A stretch of 64,000 nucleotides of DNA from Demequina gelatinilytica (GTDB taxonomy: Bacteria > Actinomycetota > Actinomycetes > Actinomycetales > Demequinaceae), in NCBI RefSeq assembly GCF_000971115.1, contig NZ_BBLV01000014.1, forward strand, positions 19,274 through 83,273, in the 5' to 3' direction. Both the position numbers and the translations under genes were made by a program. Position 1 is the first letter of the stretch; each line of letters begins with the position of its first letter. The notes beneath the pieces were generated by a model that ran no database searches, was not told the origin of the DNA, and saw only the letters and a list, made by a program, of their open reading frames with translations. Shown here one piece after another: positions 43,820-52,078 of the stretch.

Positions 43820-46168
43820 CTACGCCCCCACGTACTCGGCGAGATGCTCGCCCGTGAGGGTCGACCGCGCGGCGACCAGGTCCGCCGGGGTCCCCTCGTA
43901 GACGATGCGCCCGCCGTCGTGGCCGGCACCCGGTCCGAGGTCGATGATCCAGTCCGCATGCGCCATGACGGCCTGATGATGCTCGATCACGATGACGGAG
44001 CGCCCGGAGTCCACCAGGTGGTCGAGGAGCCCGAGCAGGTGCTGGACGTCCGCGAGGTGCAGCCCGGTGGTCGGCTCGTCGAGCACGTACACGCCGCCCT
44101 TGTCCCCCATGTGGACCGCGAGCTTGAGGCGCTGCCGCTCCCCGCCGGACAGCGTCGACAGCGGCTGTCCCAGGCTCAGGTAGCCGAGCCCCACCGCCGC
44201 GAGCCGCTCGACGATCGCGGCTGCGGCCGGCGTGCGGGCCTCGCCCTCGGCGAAGTACTCGCGCGCCTCGGTGACGGGCATCTCGAGCACGTCGGCGATC
44301 GAGCGGCCGCCCAGGGTGTACCCGAGCACCGACGCCTGGAAGCGACGCCCCTCGCACTCCTCGCACGTCGACGACACGGTCGCCATCGGGCCCAGGTCGG
44401 TGAAGATCACGCCCGCGCCGTTGCACACGGGGCACGCGCCCTCGGAGTTCGCGCTGAACAGCGCGGGCTTCACCCCGTTGGCCTTGGCGAAGGCCTTGCG
44501 GACCGGCTCGAGCAGTCCGGTGTAGGTCGCGGGGTTGGACCGCCGCGAGCCCTTGATGGCCGTCTGGTCGACGTAGACCACGTCCTCCCCGGCCGGGATG
44601 GAGTCCCGGATCAGCGAGCTCTTGCCGGATCCCGCCACACCGGTCACCACGCACAGCACGCCCAGCGGGATGTCGACGTCGACGTCCTTGAGGTTGTGGG
44701 ACGCCGCGCCGCGCACCTGGATGGTCCCGGTGGCGTCGCGCACCGCCTCCTTGAGCCGGGCGCGGTCGTCCAGATGACGACCGGTGAGGGTGCCGCTCGC
44801 GCGCAGCGCGGCGACGCTGCCCTCGAAGCACACGGTCCCTCCCCCGGCGCCGGCACCGGGGCCCAAGTCCACCACGTGGTCCGCGATCGCGATCGCCTCG
44901 GGCTTGTGCTCGACCACGAGCACGGTGTTGCCCTTGTCCCGCAGACGTACCAGGAGGTCGTTCATCCGGCGGATGTCATGCGGGTGGAGGCCCACGGTCG
45001 GCTCGTCGAACACGTAGGTCACGTCGGTGAGCGAGGAGCCCAGGTGCCGGATCATCTTGACGCGCTGCGCCTCGCCGCCGCTCAGGGTCCCGGACGGCCG
45101 GTCGAGCGAGAGGTAGCCCAGCCCGATCTCCACGAAGCCCTCGCACAGGTCCGCCAGCGAGCGCAGCAGCGGCGCGACGGTCGGCTCCTCGAGCGAGCGC
45201 ACCCACGTCGCGAGGTCGGTGATCTGCATCGCGCACGCGTCGGCGATGCTCACGCCCGCGATCCGCGATGCGCGGGCGCCCTCCGCGAGCCGCGTGCCGA
45301 CGCATTCGGGGCACGTCTGGAAGGTGACGGCACGCTCCACGAACGCACGGATGTGCGGCTGCATCGAGTCGACGTCCTTGGACAGCATCGACTTCTGGAT
45401 CTTGGGCACCAGGCCCTCGTAGGTGAGGTTGATGCCCTCGGCCTTGACCTTCCGGGGCTTCGCGTAAAGGAACTCCTCGCGCTGCTTCGCGGTGAAGTCC
45501 TTGACCGGCACGTCCCCAGGCACCACGTTGGCGATGAGCCGCACGGCCCAGCCGTCGGCGGTGTAGCCGGGGACCGTGATCGCGCCCTCCTTGAGCGTCA
45601 GCGACTCGTCCACCAGCTGGCCGAGGTCGATGTCGGAGACGTTCCCCATGCCCTCGCAGCGCGGGCACATGCCGCCCAGCTGCGAGAACGGCCGGACCTC
45701 CTTCTTGCCCCCGGAGACGGAGATCGCGCCCTGGCCCGAGACCGAGGGCACGTTGAAGGAGTACGCCTGCGGGGAGCCGAGGTGAGGGTCGCCCAGCCTG
45801 CTGAAGAGGATCCGCAGGAGCGCGTTCGCATCGGTCACCGTGCCGACAGTCGAGCGCGCGTTGGCGCCCAGGCGCTCCTGGTCCACGATGATCGCGGTGG
45901 TGAGCCCCGCGAGCCGGTCGACATCGGGCCGCGCGAGCGTGTCCATGAACCCCTGCACGAACGCCGAATAGGTCTCGTTGATCATGCGCTGCGACTCCGC
46001 GGCGATGGTGTCGAAGACCAACGAGCTCTTGCCGGAGCCGGACACCCCGGTGAACGCCGTGATACGGCGCTTGGGGATCGCGACCGTGACGTCCTTGAGG
46101 TTGTTCTCACGGGCACCTTCGACCCGGATCAGGTCGTGGGTGTCGGCGACGTGCGCGGGCTCGGGCAT
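43820..46168 (-). CDS. UvrA-like excinuclease ATPase (UvrA2/DrrC type)
   Basis: A 782-residue tandem ABC ATPase. It has Walker A motifs GVSGSGKSSLVFD and GVAGSGKSSLIRD, signatures SGTLSGGEAQRVKMI and STLSGGERQRLKLA, and two zinc modules (CPRCEGMG.. and CPVCNGAG..). It is about 170 residues shorter than UvrA because the UvrB-binding region is missing, the mark of UvrA2-type proteins linked to DNA-damaging antibiotic resistance in producers. Upstream in-frame ATGs exist, but GGGAGC precedes the ATG at 46168, chosen as start. The substrate is unknown. Confidence 0.88.
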   Translation of the reverse strand: MPEPAHVADTHDLIRVEGARENNLKDVTVAIPKRRITAFTGVSGSGKSSLVFDTIAAESQRMINETYSAFVQGFMDTLARPDVDRLAGLTTAIIVDQERLGANARSTVGTVTDANALLRILFSRLGDPHLGSPQAYSFNVPSVSGQGAISVSGGKKEVRPFSQLGGMCPRCEGMGNVSDIDLGQLVDESLTLKEGAITVPGYTADGWAVRLIANVVPGDVPVKDFTAKQREEFLYAKPRKVKAEGINLTYEGLVPKIQKSMLSKDVDSMQPHIRAFVERAVTFQTCPECVGTRLAEGARASRIAGVSIADACAMQITDLATWVRSLEEPTVAPLLRSLADLCEGFVEIGLGYLSLDRPSGTLSGGEAQRVKMIRHLGSSLTDVTYVFDEPTVGLHPHDIRRMNDLLVRLRDKGNTVLVVEHKPEAIAIADHVVDLGPGAGAGGGTVCFEGSVAALRASGTLTGRHLDDRARLKEAVRDATGTIQVRGAASHNLKDVDVDIPLGVLCVVTGVAGSGKSSLIRDSIPAGEDVVYVDQTAIKGSRRSNPATYTGLLEPVRKAFAKANGVKPALFSANSEGACPVCNGAGVIFTDLGPMATVSSTCEECEGRRFQASVLGYTLGGRSIADVLEMPVTEAREYFAEGEARTPAAAAIVERLAAVGLGYLSLGQPLSTLSGGERQRLKLAVHMGDKGGVYVLDEPTTGLHLADVQHLLGLLDHLVDSGRSVIVIEHHQAVMAHADWIIDLGPGAGHDGGRIVYEGTPADLVAARSTLTGEHLAEYVGA

Positions 46169-46235
46169 GGGGGCTCCCGTCGTGGGGGACGATGCGACGG
46201 TCACCATTGTGGCGTGGCGCACCGACATCGCGCGT

Positions 46236-46727
46236 TCAGGGCGCGAGGTCGAGCACCATCGTGTCCGCCTCGCCGGACCTGCCGACCGTGACGAAGCCGC
46301 TCCGGACGTACAGGCGCCGGGCACCGTCGTTGCCGTCCTCGACGCTGAGGCTGAGGCCGCGCAGCCCTGTCTCGCGGGCCCGAGCCACGAGCGCGTCGAG
46401 CAGCGCGCTCCCGATCCCGCGGCCGCGGTGGGAGCGCGACACGCCGAGCCCGAGCTCGGGGATGTCGGCCGCGACGTAGCCGTAGCCGGGACGGCCCGGC
46501 TCCGCGAACCGCCACCACCCCGCGCCCACCGGTGACCCCGCATCGTCCACGGCGACCAGGGCCAGGTCACCTGCCCTGGACCCCCACTCGGCCGCATACG
46601 CCGACACGTGCGGATGGGCGAGGACCGACTCGAGCGTCCAGCCCTGGTTGCCCCTCCAGTCGAAGGCGTCGACCACGAACGGGAGGAGCTCGAGCCCGGG
46701 ATCGCCGTCGAGGTCACGGATCAGCAT
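46236..46727 (-). CDS. GNAT family N-acetyltransferase
   Basis: A 163-residue GNAT enzyme. Motif A is GLGVSRSHRGRGIGSALLDALV; the C-terminal part LSVEDGNDGARRLYVRSGFV contains the usual N-x-x-A-x-x-x-Y-x-x-x-G-F core of amino-group acetyltransferases. ATG 46727 gives a compact N-terminus MLIRDLDGDPGLELL. It lies 67 bases upstream of the UvrA-like gene on the same strand and may be co-transcribed with it. Confidence 0.87.
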   Translation of the reverse strand: MLIRDLDGDPGLELLPFVVDAFDWRGNQGWTLESVLAHPHVSAYAAEWGSRAGDLALVAVDDAGSPVGAGWWRFAEPGRPGYGYVAADIPELGLGVSRSHRGRGIGSALLDALVARARETGLRGLSLSVEDGNDGARRLYVRSGFVTVGRSGEADTMVLDLAP

Positions 46728-46773
46728 GGCGCCGATGATGGCACACGGGGCCGCGCCGCGCGTGCGGCCCGCC

Positions 46774-47088
46774 TCAGTAGCCGGCGGGCTTCGAGTCCTT
46801 GCCGTCGAGCCACAGCCGGGCGGAGGGATCCGCGTGAGTGCCGCCCGAGCCCACGTGCTTGGGATCGACCGCGTCCCCCTTGGTGATGACGTGCACCATC
46901 GCCATCGCATGCCCGCGCCCGAGGCCGTAGTCGTCGCGGAGCCACTCCACGATAGGCGTGGCCTTGGTGCCCGGCCCCCATCCCTTGGCATGAGCCAGAT
47001 CGACAAGCTGGCGCGGGGTCAGGCCGGTCTTGGCCTCGACCGCGTCGAGATACGCCTGGAAGGACACGAGCGGCTCCGTTCCGGGCAT
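46774..47088 (-). CDS. DUF4287 domain protein
   Basis: A 104-residue protein of the DUF4287 family. SFQAYLDAVEAKTGLTPRQLVDLA and GWGPGTKATPIVEWLRDDYGLGRGHAMAMVHVI are the family signature, with helical repeats likely. The function is unknown; members are often fused to DUF5655 or stand alone, as here. It lies between the cta genes and the GNAT gene on the minus strand. Confidence 0.85.
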   Translation of the reverse strand: MPGTEPLVSFQAYLDAVEAKTGLTPRQLVDLAHAKGWGPGTKATPIVEWLRDDYGLGRGHAMAMVHVITKGDAVDPKHVGSGGTHADPSARLWLDGKDSKPAGY

Positions 47089-47156
47089 CTCCCCGACGCC
47101 CTGCTGGCACCTTAGGTCGGGTGCCGATGATGATCAACCGCGACCGGGACCGCACG

Positions 47157-47195
47157 CGGAAGCGGCCCGCCCCCACCGGGGACGGGCCGCTTCCG
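47157..47195 (-). terminator. Terminator of the ctaCDF operon
   Basis: CGGAAGCGGCCCG (47157-47169) and CGGGCCGCTTCCG (47183-47195) form a perfect 13-bp stem 14 bases beyond the ctaF stop. Confidence 0.85.
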
Positions 47196-47208
47196 AGAAC
47201 GCCTGAGG

Positions 47209-47610
47209 TCAGTGCGCGTGCTGGCCGCGCGAGAACTCCATGACCCAGCCGACCAGGCCGAAGACGCCGACCACGGCAGCGGGCGCCATGATCCACCAGC
47301 CCACGGCCATCGCGACGAACGCGAGGGCTGCGCCGGCGCCGCACAGCAGCGGCCACCAGCTCCACGGCGCGAACGTGCCCTGCACGCCCGCATCCTCGGA
47401 GATCTCGGCGTCCTCACGGTCCTCGGCGCGCTTCCCGTGACGCTTCTCGAGCATCTTGAAGTACACCGCGACCATCGCGAACATGCCGCCGGTCAGGTAG
47501 ATCGCGAGGAACCCGACCCACTCGGACCAGTGGGTGAAGATGCCGTACGCGGTGCCGGCAAGGAAGAAGAAGGCTCCGGGGACGATGAAGACGTTGGCTT
47601 CGGTACGCAT
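47209..47610 (-). CDS. ctaF: Cytochrome c oxidase subunit IV (actinobacterial type)
   Basis: A 133-residue membrane subunit with four hydrophobic segments: IVPGAFFFLAGTAYGIFTHW, WVGFLAIYLTGGMFAMVAVYF, WWPLLCGAGAALAFVAMAVGWW and PAAVVGVFGLVGWVMEF. It contains the family's early segment MRTEANVF. It is found only in the aa3 oxidase of actinobacteria and is always near ctaC and ctaD. It is the last gene of the operon, 12 bases after ctaD. Confidence 0.93.
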   Translation of the reverse strand: MRTEANVFIVPGAFFFLAGTAYGIFTHWSEWVGFLAIYLTGGMFAMVAVYFKMLEKRHGKRAEDREDAEISEDAGVQGTFAPWSWWPLLCGAGAALAFVAMAVGWWIMAPAAVVGVFGLVGWVMEFSRGQHAH

Positions 47611-47622
47611 GCTGGATCCTCC

Positions 47623-49335
47623 TTACGCGACCGGCGCGTGGTCGGTCGAGTCGCGCTCGGCCTGGTGGTGGTCCCGTGCCGCGGCACCGGGGTGGTGCAG
47701 GTCGAACGCGGGGCGCTCCGAGCGGATGCGCGGGATGGACGTGAAGTTGTGGCGCGGCGGCGGGCAGGACGTCGCCCACTCGAGCGAGTTGCCGAAGCCC
47801 CACGGGTCGTCGACCTCCACCCGGGGCGCCTTGCGCGAGGTGATGTAGACGTTCCAGAAGAACGGCAGCGTCGAGGCGGCGAGCACGAACGCGCCGATGG
47901 TCGACAGCTGGTTCATCCACGTGAAGCCGTCCTCGGGCATGTAGTCGACGTAGCGACGCGCCATGCCCCACGCACCGAGCCAGTGCTGGACCAGGAAGGT
48001 GGTGTGGAAGCCGACGAACAGCAGCCAGAAGTGGATCTTGCCCAGCCGCTCATCGAGCATCTTGCCGGTGAACTTGGGCCACCAGAAGTAGAAGCCGGCG
48101 AACATCGCGAACACCACGGTGCCGAACACCACGTAGTGGAAGTGCGCGACCACGAAGTACGAGTCGGACAGCGGGAAGTCGAGCACCGACGAGCTCAGGA
48201 TGATGCCCGTGAGGCCGCCGAAGAGGAACGTGACCAGGAAGCCGATCGACCACAGCATCGGCGTCTCGAAGGTGATCTTGCCCCTCCACATGGTGCCGAT
48301 CCAGTTGAAGAACTTCACACCGGTCGGGACCGCGATGAGCATCGTCATGAACGAGAAGTACGGCAGCAGCACCGCGCCGGTGACGTACATGTGGTGCGCC
48401 CACACGGTCACGGACAGCGCGGCGATCGCGATGGTCGCGTACACGAGGCCGTGGTAGCCGAACAGCGGCTTGCGCGAGAACACCGGGAAGATCTCGGAGA
48501 CGATGCCGAAGAACGGCAGCGCGATGATGTACACCTCGGGATGGCCGAAGAACCAGAACAGGTGCTGCCACAGGATGGCGCCGCCGTTGTCCGGGTTGAA
48601 GACCTGCGAGTGGAGCACGCGGTCCGAGCCGAGCGCGAACAGCGCCGACGCGAGCGGGGGGAACGCGAGCAGCACCAGCATCGACGTCACCAGGATGTTC
48701 CAGGTGAAGATCGGCATGCGGAACATGGTCATGCCCGGCGCGCGCATGGTGACGATGGTGGTGATGAAGTTCACCGAGCCGAGGATGGTGCCGAAGCCGC
48801 CGAGCGCGAGGCCGAAGACCCACAGGTCCCCGCCCACGCCGGGCGAGTAGATCGAGTTCGACAGCGGCGCGTAGGCGAACCAGCCGAACGACGCCGCGCC
48901 CTGGGGCGTGAAGAAGCCCGCCATCGCGATGACGCCGCCGAAGAGGTAGAGCCAGTACGCGAGCATGTTGAGTCGCGGGAACGCGACATCGGGCGCACCG
49001 ATCTGCAGCGGCATGATGAAGTTCGCGAAGCCCGCGAACAGCGGGGTGGCGAACAGCAGCAGCATGATCGTGCCGTGCATCGTGAACAGCTGGTTGTACT
49101 GCTCGGCCGACTGCACCACCTGCATGCCGGGCTCGAAGAGCTCGGCGCGGATCAGCAGCGCGAGCAGACCGCCCACGACGAAGAAGAAGAACGACGTGAT
49201 CAGGTACATGTACCCGATGGTCTTGTGGTCGGTGGAGGTGATCCACTTGATGACCAGCGAGCCGCGACGCGTGGGCGCGGCGGGGATGGAGACGGTGCGC
49301 TGGGTGTCAGCGGCCTCGTAGGGGACGGTGGCCAT
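47623..49335 (-). CDS. ctaD: Cytochrome c oxidase subunit I
   Basis: A 570-residue catalytic subunit with twelve transmembrane helices, carrying heme a, heme a3 and Cu[21 protein letters not shown] contains the His-Tyr cross-link; [12 protein letters not shown] contains the CuB histidines; [20 protein letters not shown] contains the heme a3 and heme a histidines. It ends in a soluble C-terminal tail as in M. tuberculosis CtaD. Its ATG overlaps the ctaC stop by one base. Confidence 0.96.
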   Translation of the reverse strand: MATVPYEAADTQRTVSIPAAPTRRGSLVIKWITSTDHKTIGYMYLITSFFFFVVGGLLALLIRAELFEPGMQVVQSAEQYNQLFTMHGTIMLLLFATPLFAGFANFIMPLQIGAPDVAFPRLNMLAYWLYLFGGVIAMAGFFTPQGAASFGWFAYAPLSNSIYSPGVGGDLWVFGLALGGFGTILGSVNFITTIVTMRAPGMTMFRMPIFTWNILVTSMLVLLAFPPLASALFALGSDRVLHSQVFNPDNGGAILWQHLFWFFGHPEVYIIALPFFGIVSEIFPVFSRKPLFGYHGLVYATIAIAALSVTVWAHHMYVTGAVLLPYFSFMTMLIAVPTGVKFFNWIGTMWRGKITFETPMLWSIGFLVTFLFGGLTGIILSSSVLDFPLSDSYFVVAHFHYVVFGTVVFAMFAGFYFWWPKFTGKMLDERLGKIHFWLLFVGFHTTFLVQHWLGAWGMARRYVDYMPEDGFTWMNQLSTIGAFVLAASTLPFFWNVYITSRKAPRVEVDDPWGFGNSLEWATSCPPPRHNFTSIPRIRSERPAFDLHHPGAAARDHHQAERDSTDHAPVA

Positions 49336-50210
49336 CAGGACTGAGCCTCCTCGTGCTCCTCGGTGAGCTGGACCACCTGGTCGCGGCTGTACTCGTCGAC
49401 GCCGATCTGACCCTCGTAGCCCGCAGCGCGGAGCTCATCCATGTGCGCGTCGTACTCCTCGCGGGAGACGACCTTGACGTTGAACAGCATCGAGGCGTGG
49501 TACTCGCCGCAGAGCTCGGCGCACTTGCCCTGATACGTGCCCTCCTCGGTGGGGGTCACCTGGAAGGTGTTGGTGCGGCCGGGGACCGCGTCGACCTTGT
49601 AGAGGAAGGCGGGGATCCAGAACGAGTGGATGACGTCGCGCGACTCGATGGTGAACTCGACGTTCTCGTCGACCGGGAGGTAGAGCGTGGGGAGCGTCTC
49701 CTCGACACCCTCCTCGCCGGTGAGCGTCGCCTGGACGCCCGGGTCGTAGACATCGTCGTCGATGTAGTTGAAGTCCCAGCTCCACTGCTTGCCGACCACG
49801 TTGATCTGGATGTCGGGCTCGGCCGACGTGTCCTGGATCGCGGCGATGTCCTCGGCGGTGTACTTGAACAGCACGCCGATCATGAGCAGCGGGACGATGG
49901 TGTACATCAGCTCGAGCGGGATGTTCGCACGCGTCTGCATGGGGAGCTTGTTGTCCCCCTTGCGCTTGCGGTAGACCGCCACGCACCACAGGATCAGGCC
50001 CCACGTGATGGCGCCGACGGCGAGCGCGGCGATCCAGGAGCCGTTCCACAGGGTGATGATCCGACCCGTGTGGTTGGTGATGTCAGGGGAACTCGGGAGG
50101 GCGCCGTTCTCGATGCCGTTGGCGCATCCTGCCAGGAGGGACGTCAGTCCCAGGACAGCGATGCCTGCCAGGGCTTTTCCGGGCACGCGGGGACGTGAAA
50201 GCAGGGACAC
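49335..50210 (-). CDS. ctaC: Cytochrome c oxidase subunit II
   Basis: A 291-residue CuA subunit. The N-terminus is a lipoprotein signal with lipobox LTSLLAGC (Cys near residue 29); two transmembrane helices ([20 protein letters not shown] and [21 protein letters not shown]) follow, then the cupredoxin domain. CuA ligands are in [14 protein letters not shown]. The GTG start at 50210 is chosen because TACACT lies six bases upstream of it; the frame continues to 50255 but would overlap that promoter. It lies divergently from the desulfurase-like gene. Confidence 0.94.
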   Translation of the reverse strand: MSLLSRPRVPGKALAGIAVLGLTSLLAGCANGIENGALPSSPDITNHTGRIITLWNGSWIAALAVGAITWGLILWCVAVYRKRKGDNKLPMQTRANIPLELMYTIVPLLMIGVLFKYTAEDIAAIQDTSAEPDIQINVVGKQWSWDFNYIDDDVYDPGVQATLTGEEGVEETLPTLYLPVDENVEFTIESRDVIHSFWIPAFLYKVDAVPGRTNTFQVTPTEEGTYQGKCAELCGEYHASMLFNVKVVSREEYDAHMDELRAAGYEGQIGVDEYSRDQVVQLTEEHEEAQS

Positions 50211-50216
50211 ACGGGC

Positions 50217-50236
50217 AGTGTAGCGCGCTGTACGGT
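50217..50236. promoter_or_regulatory. Back-to-back -10 hexamers of ctaC and the desulfurase-like gene
   Basis: On the minus strand TACACT (50222-50217) is six bases from the ctaC GTG. On the plus strand TACGGT (50231-50236) is six bases from ATG 50243. Only 32 bases separate the two starts, so one regulator or polymerase would interfere with the other. Confidence 0.55.
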
Positions 50237-50242
50237 GAAGCC

Positions 50243-51373
50243 ATGCAGGCCGCACGCATGTTCCTGGACGCCTCGGGGTCCTCCCCTATGACGAACAGGA
50301 CGCTCGAGGCGTTCCACTCCGGTCTCGCGGACGGGTGGGCCGACCCGAGCCGTCTGCACACCGAGTCGCGACGTGCCAGGCAGCTCGTCGATGCATCGCG
50401 CGAGGCGCTCGCCGAGGCGCTCGGCTCGCGACCCGAGCACACCTTCCTGTCGCAGTCGCCGCACCTGGCGATCGAGCGTGTGCTCGCGGGCGTCTTCACG
50501 GCGCGTCGGGGGCGCGACCGCATCGTCGCCTCGGCGGTCGAGCGCGACGCGACGCTGCACGCCGCGCACCACCTCACCGGAGGCCGCGTCACCACGGTGC
50601 CGGTCGACCGGCTCGGCCATGTCGACCTGGACGCCTTGTCGCACGAGCTCGGCGTTCCCGACGTCGCGCTCGCCGCGGTGCAGCACGCGAACCACGAGAT
50701 CGGCACCGTGCAGCGGCTCGACGCGGTCATGGAGGCGGCCTCGGCCGCCAAGGTGCCGCTCGTGGTGGACGCGACCGCGAGCATCGGTCACGGACCTGCG
50801 CCCGAGCATTGGGACGCCATGGTCGCCAACCCCGCGGACTGGGGCGGCCCTGCCGGTCTCGGCGTGGTCGCGATGCGCCCGCGTACGCGCTGGCTGCCCG
50901 CGTGGCCCGAGGGCGACGACTGGGCGCCGGGCGGGCTGCTCGTGCCCGCGGTGCTCGCCGCGGCGGTCGCGCTCCAGGAGCGCCTCGAGCAGCGCGACGC
51001 GACGCAGGGGCGCCTGCGAGGGCTCGTCGACCGGGTGCGGGCGACGGCCGCGACGTGGCCCGGCGTCGACGTGGTCGGCGACCCGGATGAGCGGCTCCCC
51101 CATGTGGTGACGTTCTCGTGCCTCTACGTCGACGGCGAGGCGCTGCTGTCACGTCTGGATCGCGAGGGCATCGCGGTCGGATCCGGCTCCGCGTGCACCA
51201 CCAGCACGCTCGAGCCGAGCCGCGTCCTCGCCGCGGTCGGTGCGCTGAGCCACGGCAACGTGCGGCTGGGCCTGCACCCCGGCGTCACCGACGCGGACGT
51301 CTCGCGCCTGCTCGCCCTCATGCCCCGGGTGCTCGCCGATCTTCGCGCCGAGGCCGGCGCGCCGGAGCTGTGA
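50243..51373 (+). CDS. Cysteine desulfurase-like protein lacking the PLP lysine
   Basis: A 376-residue class V aminotransferase-fold protein aligned with NifS/IscS. The fold landmarks FLDASGSSP, HANHEIGTVQ, VVDATASIGHGP and GSGSACTTSTLEPSR are present, and Cys318 keeps the place of the catalytic cysteine. The residue that should be the Schiff-base Lys is Asp199 (NPADWGGPAGLG). The His that stacks on PLP is Arg101, and the usual Gln in D-A-x-Q is Ala179. Normal PLP chemistry is therefore unlikely. The next gene is tusA with a one-base gap, so a sulfur-carrier role, PLP-free, is possible. Confidence 0.8.
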   Translation: MQAARMFLDASGSSPMTNRTLEAFHSGLADGWADPSRLHTESRRARQLVDASREALAEALGSRPEHTFLSQSPHLAIERVLAGVFTARRGRDRIVASAVERDATLHAAHHLTGGRVTTVPVDRLGHVDLDALSHELGVPDVALAAVQHANHEIGTVQRLDAVMEAASAAKVPLVVDATASIGHGPAPEHWDAMVANPADWGGPAGLGVVAMRPRTRWLPAWPEGDDWAPGGLLVPAVLAAAVALQERLEQRDATQGRLRGLVDRVRATAATWPGVDVVGDPDERLPHVVTFSCLYVDGEALLSRLDREGIAVGSGSACTTSTLEPSRVLAAVGALSHGNVRLGLHPGVTDADVSRLLALMPRVLADLRAEAGAPEL

Positions 51374-51374
51374 C

Positions 51375-51632
51375 GTGACCGCGGACGATGCGGCCGTCGG
51401 GGACGGCGCCCACGTCACGGTCGACGCGACCGGGCTGCTGTGCCCGCTGCCGATCATCGAGCTCGCGAAGGCGGCACGTGGTCGGGAGCCCGGTACCGAG
51501 CTCACGGTGCTGTGCACCGACCTCGCTGCACGGATCGACGTGCCCGCATGGGCCCGCATGACCGGCAACGAGTTCGTGGGGGAAAGCGAAACGGACGGTG
51601 AAGGCGTAGCCCTCACCGTCCGTCTGCGCTGA
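51375..51632 (+). CDS. tusA: TusA family sulfur carrier
   Basis: An 85-residue TusA/SirA-like protein. DATGLLCPLPIIELAKAARG carries the C-P-x-P motif whose cysteine takes persulfide from a desulfurase. The GTG starts one base after the upstream stop. A terminator-like stem lies inside its own 3' end (51591-51623). In some actinobacteria a desulfurase and TusA are fused; here they are adjacent genes. Confidence 0.9.
   Translation: MTADDAAVGDGAHVTVDATGLLCPLPIIELAKAARGREPGTELTVLCTDLAARIDVPAWARMTGNEFVGESETDGEGVALTVRLR
51591..51623. terminator. Hairpin inside the 3' end of tusA
   Basis: ACGGACGGTGA (51591-51601) and TCACCGTCCGT (51613-51623) form a perfect 11-bp stem within the last codons of tusA. 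The convergent erpA gene ends 16 bases further, so this coding hairpin is the only obvious terminator between the two. Confidence 0.7.
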
Positions 51633-51638
51633 ATCAGA

Positions 51639-51992
51639 TCAGCTGAAGGAGTCTCCGCACGCGCAGGAGCTCGAGGCGTTCGGGTTGTCGATGGTGAAAC
51701 CCTGCTTCTCGATGGTGTCCGCGAAGTCGATCGTCGCACCGTCGAGGTACGGGACCGACATCTTGTCGACAACGACCTCCACGCCGTCGAAGTCGCGGAT
51801 CGCGTCCCCGTCCAGCGCACGCTCGTCGAAGTAGAGCTGGTAGATGAGGCCCGAGCAACCGCCGGGCTGCACCGCGAGGCGCAGTCGAAGGTCGTCGCGG
51901 CCCTCCTGCTCGAGCAGGCTCCTGACCTTGGCCGCCGCAGCATCGGTGATGACGACGCCGTGCGACTTGGTCTCGGTTGCGATATCAGTCAC
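51639..51992 (-). CDS. erpA: Iron-sulfur cluster insertion protein, A-type carrier
   Basis: A 117-residue A-type carrier. GGCSGLIYQLYFD near residue 50 carries the first cysteine; the C-terminal NASSSCACGDSFS carries the C-x-C pair, the three ligands that hold a transferable Fe-S cluster. The GTG start has GGAGG upstream. It is the Rv2204c homologue. It converges with tusA. Confidence 0.93.
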   Translation of the reverse strand: MTDIATETKSHGVVITDAAAAKVRSLLEQEGRDDLRLRLAVQPGGCSGLIYQLYFDERALDGDAIRDFDGVEVVVDKMSVPYLDGATIDFADTIEKQGFTIDNPNASSSCACGDSFS

Positions 51993-52078
51993 TGACGCCT
52001 CCTCTCTCTCGGTGTTGATTCAAGCGTACGCCGGTCCGCAGGTATTCCGTACCCCCGGCTCGCGAATTGGTGGACATG

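Noticed and set aside
43844..46291. An 815-codon plus-strand frame opposite the UvrA-like gene
   Set aside because: It is the antisense of a clear ABC ATPase, His/Arg/Asp-rich without motifs.
50195..50242. A longer N-terminus of the desulfurase-like gene
   Set aside because: It would overlap the TACGGT hexamer and the ctaC start, and homology begins at 50243.
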